A DNA stretch of 27,343 bases from positions 1 to 27,343 of the forward strand of contig JBGCED010000134.1 in assembly GCA_045106055.1 (NCBI GenBank), in the 5' to 3' direction. Position numbers and translations under genes: made by a program. Below are positions 1-7,641 of the stretch, piece by piece; the first letter of the stretch is position 1, and each line of letters starts with the position of its first letter. The notes beneath the pieces are model-generated. The model was given only the letters and a program-made list of their open reading frames with translations. It was not told the DNA's origin and searched no databases. This DNA comes from JBGCED01 sp045106055 (GTDB taxonomy: Bacteria > Pseudomonadota > Alphaproteobacteria > CBDDJK01).

Positions 1-1697
1 ACCGCTTGGGAAATTTTCACAAAACATTGCCATTGATCATCTGGACCATTGCGGGCAACATCTCTTCCAAGCTGCCGCCAATAATTTATAAAATACTCAA
101 TAATTTTAATCTTATTTTCCAAATCAACCGGGGAATGCTGAAATACCGCCTTAATAAATTTTTCGAAATCTTGCCTGCAATTTTCAAACGCATAATATAA
201 AAACCGCAAGCAAAAAAACTCCCCCAAAATATCAGGGCGAATAATATAAGGACGCGCAGAGCGCCCCAAGCAATGAATGGCAACCGTTCGGGGCTTTCCG
301 ATATCCCTCAAATGCCCTAGTGGTGCAGGGGTATCCCCATCACCGCCTGTCATTGTATCCCACGCCATCCATGCTGATCCATAAAAATTATCATCGCCTG
401 CCTCAAGAAAGGGGCAACGCCTAGAATCGGCAAGGGCATATTCAATTAATCCGATAATGTTCCAATTTATGTTGGCTTGATCATCCTGTCGTAAGGCTTG
501 CGCCGCAAGGATCAGGTAAAGCGGGTGTCTGATTTCAATTTGGGCATCATCTTCAAGTGCGTCTATTAAGGCTTGCGGAATATCTGACGCACAACGCCCA
601 GAAATGGATTGAATAAGCTGCTTGCTGCTTGCTGGTGTAAAGGGCTCAAGCTTTATTGGTTTTTCGGATGCGCGATGCGTTTGAATGAAACGCTGCAACA
701 ATTGTAACTTTAGCAATGCGCTCCAAACGCTGTTCGTAACATTATTTTCATTGGCATCAGGAAAATACCGATCAACAAGCAGCAGCCTGATCTTGAAACA
801 TTGCGGAAATTTGCGCAATAAAGCGTTGCAGCGTTCAAAAACCTTTCTGATCATCTCGGCTTCAAATGATGCATTATCAATGACAATAAAGGTGGGGGCT
901 TGCGGTATCCATCGCTCAAGGCTTTGTGGGTTATTCTCTAAAAAGCCGCATTTCCACCCCTCAAGATGATGCTTCATAAACTCCATAACCAAGCGCGATT
1001 TTCCGCTTCCAGCCTCTCCTGTTACAACATCCCACGCAAAGGGCGCATCGGAATCAGCAAATTTCACCAATGTGTCCGTATATTCAGCGCGCTTGATAAA
1101 ATCAATCAAGCCGCTTGCAAACCATAATTCATCCAACGATGTATTATCTGCAGATAGCGTTTCAGACTCTTCTGCCGGCATGTGCAAAAATTCATCCATC
1201 GCGCCATTTTCAACCAATGCTGACACCAAGCCTTTTAACGCTTTGAAATCTTGTAGAATGTCGGCGCCTGATCCGCTCAAATAATCAGACAAGCTTTCAT
1301 GCTCACGCGCATGATCGCCATCCTGCTGCGCGGGGGCAGTGATGTTTTTTAATGCGCTGGGATTAAAGTTCGCCAACCGCTTCATAAGACCCGTTTTGGA
1401 TAAAAGCTTGATCCATTGATTTTCTGCCTGTTCGCTAAGCTTGTTAATTAGCCAATGCTCGCCATGTTTGGCAATCGGCACCAGCAGTTGATGATAAATC
1501 AAGCGAATCAGAATTCTTGGAATGCCTGTTTCCTGATGCGCCCAATGAATAAATTGCGCGGATCGCGCTGGATCGCATAGTGCCTTCCCAAGCCCCTTTT
1601 CCGTCAATAGCTCAAGCAAGCGTTTTGAATCGCCCGCAAGGGACGCATGCCCTGCCCCAGCACCCATCATCATTTTATTATCATCAATGCCATTCAT
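1..1697 (-). CDS. Large P-loop NTPase, STAND/NACHT-like (C-terminus off the left edge)
   Basis: An open frame runs without a stop from an ATG at 1697 to the left edge, giving about 565 residues with the C-terminus missing. A clear Walker A, GEAGSGKS, lies at residues 227-234 and is followed by RLVMEF. A Walker B-like strand, TFIVID, is at 269-274, and a further strand, IRLLLVDR, follows. This order (W/V-x-TG-GSGKSRL, GW-GFL, PTFIVID, RLLL-R) is what I know from bacterial STAND/NACHT-like ATPases, which usually couple nucleotide binding to sensing or effector modules. The first ~200 residues and residues ~320-565 show no domain I recognise, and no transmembrane segment is evident. The gene is transcribed away from tRNA-Ser. 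A GAGA stretch about seven bases upstream of the ATG could be a weak ribosome binding site. The NTPase call is firm; any defence or signalling role is inference. Confidence 0.8.
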   Translation of the reverse strand, partial: MNGIDDNKMMMGAGAGHASLAGDSKRLLELLTEKGLGKALCDPARSAQFIHWAHQETGIPRILIRLIYHQLLVPIAKHGEHWLINKLSEQAENQWIKLLSKTGLMKRLANFNPSALKNITAPAQQDGDHAREHESLSDYLSGSGADILQDFKALKGLVSALVENGAMDEFLHMPAEESETLSADNTSLDELWFASGLIDFIKRAEYTDTLVKFADSDAPFAWDVVTGEAGSGKSRLVMEFMKHHLEGWKCGFLENNPQSLERWIPQAPTFIVIDNASFEAEMIRKVFERCNALLRKFPQCFKIRLLLVDRYFPDANENNVTNSVWSALLKLQLLQRFIQTHRASEKPIKLEPFTPASSKQLIQSISGRCASDIPQALIDALEDDAQIEIRHPLYLILAAQALRQDDQANINWNIIGLIEYALADSRRCPFLEAGDDNFYGSAWMAWDTMTGGDGDTPAPLGHLRDIGKPRTVAIHCLGRSARPYIIRPDILGEFFCLRFLYYAFENCRQDFEKFIKAVFQHSPVDLENKIKIIEYFINYWRQLGRDVARNGPDDQWQCFVKISQA

Positions 1698-1758
1698 GTG
1701 AATTCTCTTTGTTCTGCTTTGCGCATTCTTTTTAGCATCTAATACAGATAAAAAACTA

Positions 1759-1786
1759 TTGCCAAGTTTGGTTTAAACGCTATAAA
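1759..1786 (+). promoter_or_regulatory. Candidate sigma70 promoter for tRNA-Ser
   Basis: TTGCCA (1759-1764) and TATAAA (1781-1786) are separated by 16 bases, which places transcription start about 20 bases before the tRNA. It is a sequence match only. Confidence 0.45.
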
Positions 1787-1814
1787 GCCATTAACACTTG
1801 CTGTTCTATAATTA

Positions 1815-1902
1815 GGAGGGATGGCCGAGTGGTTTAAGGCGCACGCCTGGAAAGCGTGTTGGCGGCAACGCCTCGGGGGTTCGAATCCCCCTCCCTCCGC
1901 CA
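1815..1902 (+). tRNA. tRNA-Ser (anticodon GGA), CCA encoded
   Basis: The 88-nt sequence folds as a class II (long variable arm) tRNA. The acceptor GGAGGGA (1815-1821) pairs with TCCCTCC (1892-1898), followed by discriminator G and an encoded CCA (1900-1902). The anticodon stem is CACGC/GCGTG around the loop CTGGAAA, giving anticodon GGA, which reads UCC/UCU serine codons. The variable arm (GGCG/CGCC) and the T arm (GGGGG-TTCGAAT-CCCCC) are both intact. It is a single gene, flanked by divergent protein genes. Confidence 0.97.
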
Positions 1903-1983
1903 TCATTATACCCACTGGCTTCAATTAACTTGCCGTTACCACAAATAATGTGCGGGGGCAAGCATTGTGCCTGTTTACGAAGA

Positions 1984-2892
1984 TCATTCTTGGGGCAGGC
2001 GCGCGGGGAAACCATCTGCGCGTAAGGATTCGCCAACCGCATCTTCTAGCAGCTTAATTACCATGGGCGACCAAGCATCCCCGCCATATTTTGCGCTGGC
2101 TTCGTGGATGGCTTGCTCCATCGCGCTGGCAAGGCGCAGCGGAACACCATATTTTGCCCCAAATGCAGTTGCAAAGCCCGAATCTTTTTTTGCAAGATCA
2201 AGCGTGAAGCCAATATCATATGACCCGTTCAGCACCACTTGCGTTTCGGTTTCATGCACAAAGCTATTGCCTGAACTTGCCTTAATCGCTTCAAAAGCTT
2301 GGGTCATATCAACGCCTGCTTGCTTGCATAGCATCATCGCTTCGCCCGCTGCGATTAAATGGATAAAGGCAAGCATATTGGTTACCACTTTGGTAACCGC
2401 AGCCTGTTCAATTCCGCCAAGGTGAAAAATGCGGTTGCCCATCAAAGATAATGCAGGGCGATGGCGTTCAAACAATGCTTCATCCCCGCCAGCAAGCACC
2501 GCGATTTTTGCACTTGCTGCCAAATGCACCCCGCCCGTGACAGGCGCAGCCAGCGTTTCAATGCCAAATTCCTTTAATCTGGCAGCCAGCGATTCAATCT
2601 CTTTTGCTTCATTCGTACCCATTTCAATCCAGCTGGCAAGGGATTTAGGGGCAGCAGCAATCACGGCATCCAGCACCGCTTTGGTCGCAGCGGGAGACGG
2701 CAAGCAAGTAATCAGCGCATCAACGCCGCTTGCGCAATCAGCAACCGAATCGGCTTTGATTCCGCCCAGCCCAACCAGCTGCTGAACTGGATCATCGCGC
2801 TGATCATAAATCTTAACCGATAATCCGCCCTTAATTAAATTTCTAGCAAGCAGCAAGCCAAGCTCACCCAGCCCAATAAATCCATAGCGCAT
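1984..2892 (-). CDS. NAD(P)-dependent beta-hydroxyacid dehydrogenase (3-hydroxyisobutyrate dehydrogenase / tartronate semialdehyde reductase family)
   Basis: This is a 302-residue protein with an N-terminal Rossmann fold (GFIGLGELG, residues 4-12) typical of the family. The substrate-binding motif appears as APVTGG, with Thr where many members have Ser. The catalytic lysine motif KxxxN is present as KVVTN, and the C-terminal helical domain carries the LDLAKKD motif that contacts substrate and cofactor. The family reduces or oxidises small beta-hydroxyacids such as 3-hydroxyisobutyrate, tartronate semialdehyde or 6-phosphogluconate-like substrates, and the exact substrate cannot be read from sequence. 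It lies 92 bp downstream of the NCS2 permease on the same strand, so the two could be co-transcribed. If the permease imports urate or xanthine, a tartronate-semialdehyde reductase role (GlxR-like) is possible, but this is inference. Confidence 0.85.
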   Translation of the reverse strand: MRYGFIGLGELGLLLARNLIKGGLSVKIYDQRDDPVQQLVGLGGIKADSVADCASGVDALITCLPSPAATKAVLDAVIAAAPKSLASWIEMGTNEAKEIESLAARLKEFGIETLAAPVTGGVHLAASAKIAVLAGGDEALFERHRPALSLMGNRIFHLGGIEQAAVTKVVTNMLAFIHLIAAGEAMMLCKQAGVDMTQAFEAIKASSGNSFVHETETQVVLNGSYDIGFTLDLAKKDSGFATAFGAKYGVPLRLASAMEQAIHEASAKYGGDAWSPMVIKLLEDAVGESLRADGFPARLPQE

Positions 2893-2984
2893 GATTTCAC
2901 CTTTATTTTTATTGTAAGATCATAAAAAGGGCGCGCCAACGATTTTATCAATGACGGGCCCAGATGATAAAGTTTTAGCGATGC

Positions 2985-4382
2985 TTATTTATCGCCAGAA
3001 AGCCCGCCAGAAATTTCATCGGTCTGTTCATTTGATAATTGCTGCGGTAAAATCAAATTAAGCAAAATTGCCAAAAAGGCAGCAGGAAGCAGACCAGAAG
3101 TCAACAGCACTTTCAAGGTTTGCGGCAAATGTTGAAGCGCCGAAGGTTCCAACTGCAATCCAAGCCCAACCGAAATGGAAAGCCCGAAAATAACCATATT
3201 GCGGCGATTCCATGTTACATCCGATAGCATGGAAACCCCCGCAGCAACGACCATCCCAAACATGACAATCACGCCGCCGCCAAGCACCGTGATGGGAACG
3301 GTTGAAATAACCGCGCCCACTTTGGGAATAAAGCCAGCAATGATCAACAAAACTGCACCGAAAGTCACAACCATTCGGCTCATCACGCCCGTCATCGCAA
3401 TCAAGCCAACATTTTGTGAAAAGGATGTATTGGGTAAGCCGCCAAACAGCCCAGCGACCGCTGTGCCAAGACCATCCGCAAAGGTTGCACCGCGAATTTC
3501 TTCGCTGGTGGCTTCGCGCCCTGCCCCGCCTTTGGTAACGCCGCTAACATCGCCAACCGTTTCAACCGCAGACACAATCGCCATTAAGCCAAAGCCAACA
3601 ATCGCAGCAAAGGTGAATTCCATGCCAAAATGGGTAGGATCAGGCAGCTGAAAACTTGCTGCCCGCCCAACATTTGCAAAGCTAACATCGCCCATGAATA
3701 AGGCAACCGCATAGCCTGCCAAAATGCCAATCAAGACCGCTGCGACCGAAAATATGCCTTTGGTAAAGAATTTAACGCCCAGCGTTACCACAATCACGAC
3801 CAAGGCAATCGACCAATTATGCCAATTTCCAAATTCAGGCTTGCCCATTAAGGGAACACCGCCCGCAGCATATTGAATGCCGACCTTAACCAAAGCAAGC
3901 CCGATCATGGTCACCACCAAGCCCGTCACCAATGGCGGTAAGGCAAAGCGAATTTTGCCAATGAAAGGGGCAAGTGCGATATGGATTAAGCCGCCCACCA
4001 GCACGCCGCCCATCACAATCGGCATCGCTTCAACGCCTTTTCCTGCAACCAGAGGGATCATAATCGGCACGAATGCAAAACTGGTGCCTTGCACGATCGG
4101 CAGCCGCGCCCCAACAGGACCAAACCCAATCGTTTGAAACAAGGTCGCAATCCCTGCAAACAGCATTGACATTTGAATCATGTAAATCAAGCTTGGAAAA
4201 TCAGGTGAATTTGACCCAAAGCCAAAGCCAGCTGCGCCTGCAATGATAATCGCGGGCGTAATGTTGCTTACAAACATGGCAAGCACATGCTGGATTCCAA
4301 GCGGAATCGCCATATGCAATGGCGGTGTATAATTTGGATCTTTTAATTGTTCGGCTGTTCCAAGCGCGCTATTATCGGTCAT
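2985..4382 (-). CDS. NCS2-family nucleobase:cation symporter (uracil/xanthine/urate permease)
   Basis: This 465-residue, strongly hydrophobic protein should have about 14 membrane segments in the inner membrane. NCS2 hallmarks are present: the QH motif in TM1 (QHVLAMF, residues 31-37), the QGTSFAF loop (98-104), the acidic ETVGDVSGV segment (E274) and NTSFSQNVGL (318-327), which forms part of the purine-binding site in characterised members. Length and motifs fit the xanthine/uric acid branch (XanQ, UacT, PbuX) rather than the shorter UraA uracil branch, but specificity depends on a few residues and stays open. The gene is transcribed divergently from coxC across a 167-bp gap. A run of G residues just before the ATG serves as a strong Shine-Dalgarno-like sequence. 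Confidence 0.93.
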   Translation of the reverse strand: MTDNSALGTAEQLKDPNYTPPLHMAIPLGIQHVLAMFVSNITPAIIIAGAAGFGFGSNSPDFPSLIYMIQMSMLFAGIATLFQTIGFGPVGARLPIVQGTSFAFVPIMIPLVAGKGVEAMPIVMGGVLVGGLIHIALAPFIGKIRFALPPLVTGLVVTMIGLALVKVGIQYAAGGVPLMGKPEFGNWHNWSIALVVIVVTLGVKFFTKGIFSVAAVLIGILAGYAVALFMGDVSFANVGRAASFQLPDPTHFGMEFTFAAIVGFGLMAIVSAVETVGDVSGVTKGGAGREATSEEIRGATFADGLGTAVAGLFGGLPNTSFSQNVGLIAMTGVMSRMVVTFGAVLLIIAGFIPKVGAVISTVPITVLGGGVIVMFGMVVAAGVSMLSDVTWNRRNMVIFGLSISVGLGLQLEPSALQHLPQTLKVLLTSGLLPAAFLAILLNLILPQQLSNEQTDEISGGLSGDK

Positions 4383-4462
4383 GGTTCCCCCCGTAAATGT
4401 GATGTTTTTTAGTGTAATTTTTCAATCTTTGCATTATTTTATAGGGGATGTCATCAATTTTT

Positions 4463-4491
4463 TTGATTTATCTTGGCATTGCAATTATAAT
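4463..4491 (+). promoter_or_regulatory. Candidate sigma70 promoter for coxC
   Basis: TTGATT (4463-4468) and a perfect TATAAT (4486-4491) are 17 bases apart. The predicted start near 4498 leaves a leader of about 50 bases, with an AAGGA ribosome binding site at 4534-4538. The surrounding gap is A/T rich and separates coxC from the divergent permease gene. Confidence 0.65.
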
Positions 4492-4549
4492 AAAACTGAT
4501 TTATAACATCCCAAATTTGTAGATTATTTTATTAAGGAATGAAACACCC

Positions 4550-5383
4550 ATGTCTGATGCACATCATCCACAACATGATTATCACCTTGTGAATCCAAGC
4601 CCATGGCCTGCGCTTGGCGCGCTTTCTGGATTCGTGCTTGCCTTTGGCGCGGTAATGTATATGCACCCTGATATGCTTGGGCTTGATTTGGGGCTGTTTT
4701 CATTGGTGCCTGGCATTATGCTATTGCTTGCAACCTTTTATTTTTGGTGGCGCGATGTGGTGATTGAAGCGCAGCAAGGCGATCATACCCCTGTGGTTCA
4801 GCTGGGCTTGCGCTATGGCATGACCTTATTCATCATGTCCGAAGTAATGTTTTTTGTGGCATTCTTTTGGGCCTTTTTTGATGCAAGCCTGTTTGTGAAT
4901 GATCCCACCGAATTTACACGCACCGAAGCCCTTGGCGGGCAATGGCCGCCCGTTGGTGTTGAAACTTTTGATCCTTTCAGCTTACCCTTGTTAAATACGC
5001 TTATTCTATTGACTTCGGGGGTTAGTGTGACTTGGGCGCATCACGCATTGCTGCAAGGAAACCGCAAGGCATTGCTGCAAGGGCTGTGGATCACCGTATT
5101 GCTTGGGCTGATTTTTACCTGCTTACAAGCCTATGAATATAGCCATGCAGCCTTTGGCTTTAAGGATAATATCTATAGCTCAACCTTTTACATGGCAACG
5201 GGCTTTCATGGGTTTCATGTGATTGTTGGCACCTTATTTCTTGCCGTTTGCCTGATTCGCGCCCATAAGGGGCATTTCACCCCAACCCATCATTTTGGCT
5301 TTGAAGCTGCTGCTTGGTATTGGCATTTTGTGGATGTGGTGTGGTTATTCCTGTTCGTTGCTGTTTATTGGTGGGGTGGTTGA
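4550..5383 (+). CDS. ctaE: Cytochrome c oxidase subunit III
   Basis: The 277-residue protein is a complete aa3-type oxidase subunit III, an integral membrane subunit that stabilises the catalytic core of the terminal oxidase. Family motifs are plain: HDYHLVNPSPWP at the N-terminus, the helix FIMSEVMFFVAFFWAFF, TGFHGFHVIVG, and the C-terminal AAWYWHFVDVVWLFLFVAVY. About seven membrane helices are expected. In most alphaproteobacteria this gene closes a coxB-coxA-ctaB-ctaG-coxC cluster. Here none of the other cox genes precede it, and the neighbour upstream is a divergent permease, so the oxidase genes must be split in this genome. The DUF983 gene begins five bases after the stop, matching the usual coxC-DUF983 order. 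Confidence 0.97.
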   Translation: MSDAHHPQHDYHLVNPSPWPALGALSGFVLAFGAVMYMHPDMLGLDLGLFSLVPGIMLLLATFYFWWRDVVIEAQQGDHTPVVQLGLRYGMTLFIMSEVMFFVAFFWAFFDASLFVNDPTEFTRTEALGGQWPPVGVETFDPFSLPLLNTLILLTSGVSVTWAHHALLQGNRKALLQGLWITVLLGLIFTCLQAYEYSHAAFGFKDNIYSSTFYMATGFHGFHVIVGTLFLAVCLIRAHKGHFTPTHHFGFEAAAWYWHFVDVVWLFLFVAVYWWGG

Positions 5384-5387
5384 TTTT

Positions 5388-5792
5388 ATGAATCACCATG
5401 ATCAAGTCGGATCAAATGAAGCACGCCCAAAGCCTTTTATCACGGGATGGCGCGGATTATGCCCGCGCTGTGCTAAGGGGGCATTATACCAATCCTATTT
5501 AAAGCCTGCTGCAAGCTGCAAAATTTGCACTTTGGATTATTCACGCGCAGATGCAGGGGATGGCGCGGTGCCTTTTGTGATGATGGCAGCAGGAACGGTT
5601 GGCGTGCTGATCGGGGTTGGGCTGATGTTTCATTTCGGGCTATCGATGCTGATCACGATTTTGGTATCATGCAGTGCCGCCATGGCTGTTACCCTATATT
5701 TATTGCCGCGCGTAAAGGGCGTATTAATTGCCATGCAATATTATTATAAGGCTGGCGATGAAACCGCCTTGCGCTTTCGCGATAGCGATTAA
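5388..5792 (+). CDS. DUF983 family membrane protein
   Basis: The protein has 134 residues from the ATG at 5388. A longer reading from inside coxC is possible but unlikely. The N-terminal half carries two cysteine pairs, CPRC and CKIC, about 20 residues apart, which suggests a small zinc ribbon. The DYSRADAGDGAVPFV segment is the diagnostic DUF983 sequence. Two hydrophobic helices follow (roughly residues 60-80 and 85-105). The family commonly sits next to cytochrome oxidase subunit III and SURF1 in alphaproteobacteria, so a role in oxidase assembly is a reasonable guess, but no biochemical function is established to my knowledge. Confidence 0.9.
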   Translation: MNHHDQVGSNEARPKPFITGWRGLCPRCAKGALYQSYLKPAASCKICTLDYSRADAGDGAVPFVMMAAGTVGVLIGVGLMFHFGLSMLITILVSCSAAMAVTLYLLPRVKGVLIAMQYYYKAGDETALRFRDSD

Positions 5793-5828
5793 TATCTTTT
5801 AATTTATAAATATATAAGGAAATAACCG

Positions 5829-7139
5829 ATGATTCCGCGTTATGCGCGCCCTGAAATGGTGGAAATTTGGCAGCCTGCCACAAAATTCAAAAACTGGTTT
5901 TTAATTGAAGCCCATGCGTGCGATAAAATGGCAGCATTGGGAATCATTCCCGCAGATGCGGCTGCGGCGATCTGGCAAAAGGGCGATCAACCCTATAGCC
6001 AGCAGCGGATTGACCGCATTGATGAAATTGAAGCCGTCACCCGCCATGATGTGATTGCCTTTTTAACCGAGCTTAGTGAGCAGGTGGGCGAAGAAGCGCG
6101 CTTTATGCATCAAGGGCTAACCTCTTCCGATGTGCTGGATACTTGCCTTGCCATGCAGCTAAATGCGGCAAGTGATTTGCTGCTGAAAGCAATGGACCTG
6201 CTGCTGGAAGCATTAAAACGCCGTGCGGTTGAACATAAATTAACCCCCACAATTGGGCGTTCACACGCCATCCACGCAGAACCCACCAGCTTTGGCTTAA
6301 AGCTTGCGGGGCATTATGCAGCGTTTAAACGCTGCAAAAAACGCTTGGAAGCCGCGCGCGATGAAATTGCAACCTGCGCCATATCGGGGGCGGTTGGCAC
6401 ATTTGCAAATGTCCCCCCCCAAATTGAAGCCTATGTTGCGAATAAATTGGGGCTTGCGGTTGAACCGATTTCAACCCAGATCATTCCGCGTGACCGCCAT
6501 GCTGCCTTTTTTGCAGCCCTTGGCGTGATTGCAAGTCAAATTGAAGATTTGGCGGTTGAAATTCGCCATTTGCAGCGATCCGAATTGCGCGAAGCCGAAG
6601 AATTTTTCAATAAGGGGCAAAAAGGGTCATCCGCAATGCCCCATAAGCGCAATCCTGTATTAAGTGAAAATCTAACGGGGCTTGCGCGCTTGGTAAGGTC
6701 GGCGGTCACCCCTGCTTTGGAAAATGTTGCGTTATGGCATGAACGCGATATATCCCATTCTGCGGTGGAACGCGGCATTGCGCCTGATGCCACCATTCAC
6801 CTTGATTTTGCATTGCATCGCTTGACGGGGCTGATTGATAAATTGGTTGTCTATCCAGATCAAATGCTGAATAATTTAAACGCGCAAATGGGGCTGCATA
6901 ATTCGCAGCGCGTGATGCTTGCTTTAACCCAAAAAGGGGTGACGCGCGAAGATTCCTATGCGCTGGTGCAAACGCGCGCCATGGATTGCTGGCACAATCA
7001 AATTGATTTTAAGCAAGCCTTGCTGCAAGATTCGCAAATCGGCAAATATCTAAGCGCGGACGAGATTGAAACCTTGACCAATCTTGATTATCATTTCACC
7101 CATATTGATGAAATTTTTGCCCGTGTCTTTGACGCTTGA
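5829..7139 (+). CDS. purB: Adenylosuccinate lyase
   Basis: The 436-residue protein matches the fumarase/aspartase superfamily member PurB. It cleaves SAICAR and adenylosuccinate, each releasing fumarate, in purine synthesis. Seen in sequence: the N-terminal MIPRYARPEM start typical of PurB, the TSSD motif (98-101), the GRSHAIHAEP catalytic histidine region (143-152) and the superfamily signature SSAMPHKRNP at 267-276 carrying the catalytic serine loop. AAGGA at 5816-5820 lies eight bases before the ATG and fixes the start. Only 36 bases separate it from the DUF983 gene, so it may be read from the coxC promoter. Its 3' end overlaps the start of ruvX. Confidence 0.97.
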   Translation: MIPRYARPEMVEIWQPATKFKNWFLIEAHACDKMAALGIIPADAAAAIWQKGDQPYSQQRIDRIDEIEAVTRHDVIAFLTELSEQVGEEARFMHQGLTSSDVLDTCLAMQLNAASDLLLKAMDLLLEALKRRAVEHKLTPTIGRSHAIHAEPTSFGLKLAGHYAAFKRCKKRLEAARDEIATCAISGAVGTFANVPPQIEAYVANKLGLAVEPISTQIIPRDRHAAFFAALGVIASQIEDLAVEIRHLQRSELREAEEFFNKGQKGSSAMPHKRNPVLSENLTGLARLVRSAVTPALENVALWHERDISHSAVERGIAPDATIHLDFALHRLTGLIDKLVVYPDQMLNNLNAQMGLHNSQRVMLALTQKGVTREDSYALVQTRAMDCWHNQIDFKQALLQDSQIGKYLSADEIETLTNLDYHFTHIDEIFARVFDA

Positions 7140-7641
7140 GCTGGCTGAATTTACCAAACAGGTTTACCATAAGCCCTTAATGGGGCTTGATGTTGGCACA
7201 AAAACCATTGGCATTGCGCTGGTTGATCCAGGCTGGCGGGTTGCAACCCCTTATGAAACCTTGAAGCGGATAAAATTTAGCGCGGATGCAGCCCAGCTTC
7301 AAAGCTTGATCGCGGCGCGCAATATTGGCGGGCTGGTGATTGGGCTTCCCTTAATGCTGGATGGCAGGATTGATAAAAAGGCGCAATCATGTAAAAGCTT
7401 TGCGCTTAACCTATCCAGATTGGCAGATTGGATCCTTCCCATCATGCTATGGGATGAACGGCTATCAACAAAGGCCGCAGAGCGCACACTGATTGGTGTG
7501 TTGGATCAAACCCGTTCAAAACGCGCCAAATTGGTGGATCAACTGGCAGCAAGCTTTATCTTGCAAGGCGCGGTTGATGCCATGAATCATCATTTAACCC
7601 ATCACGCTTTGGAAAATCATTCAGACCATGATCACGCTTGA
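7123..7641 (+). CDS. ruvX: RuvX/YqgF-family Holliday junction resolvase-like nuclease (rRNA processing)
   Basis: From the GTG at 7123 the protein is 172 residues. An RNase H-like fold is shown by GLDVGTKTIGIAL (21-33, catalytic Asp23), GLVIGLP, WDERLST with the second acidic residue, and a C-terminal LVDQLAASFILQGA with the third. The family is implicated in 16S rRNA 5'-end maturation and was proposed to resolve Holliday junctions. The start is uncertain: TTG 7084 and ATG 7108 are also in frame and lie inside purB. GTG 7123 gives the short leader before GLDxGTK that is usual in alphaproteobacterial homologues. All options overlap the purB end, and the ruvX end overlaps the ABC-F start by 14 bases, which indicates translational coupling. 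Confidence 0.9.
   Translation: MSLTLELAEFTKQVYHKPLMGLDVGTKTIGIALVDPGWRVATPYETLKRIKFSADAAQLQSLIAARNIGGLVIGLPLMLDGRIDKKAQSCKSFALNLSRLADWILPIMLWDERLSTKAAERTLIGVLDQTRSKRAKLVDQLAASFILQGAVDAMNHHLTHHALENHSDHDHA

Noticed and set aside
685..1284. Plus-strand open frames of 94 and 70 codons
   Set aside because: They are antisense to the continuous NTPase frame and show no domain or ribosome binding site.
1807..1812. Perfect TATAAT just before tRNA-Ser
   Set aside because: It ends two bases before the tRNA 5' end, so transcription would start inside the tRNA; the pair at 1759-1786 fits better.
1815..1902. tRNA-Ser as an attachment site of an integrated element
   Set aside because: I found no second copy of the tRNA 3' end and no integrase in the window.
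1739..2042. Minus-strand reading frames across the tRNA-Ser gene, with a GIRTPEALPPTRFPG-type peptide
   Set aside because: This peptide is the well-known antisense translation of a tRNA-Ser gene and appears as a spurious protein in many annotations.
3175..4137. Plus-strand frames of 158 and 86 codons antisense to the permease
   Set aside because: Their low-complexity Thr/Pro/Ile-rich composition is what antisense reading of a membrane protein gives; no start signals.
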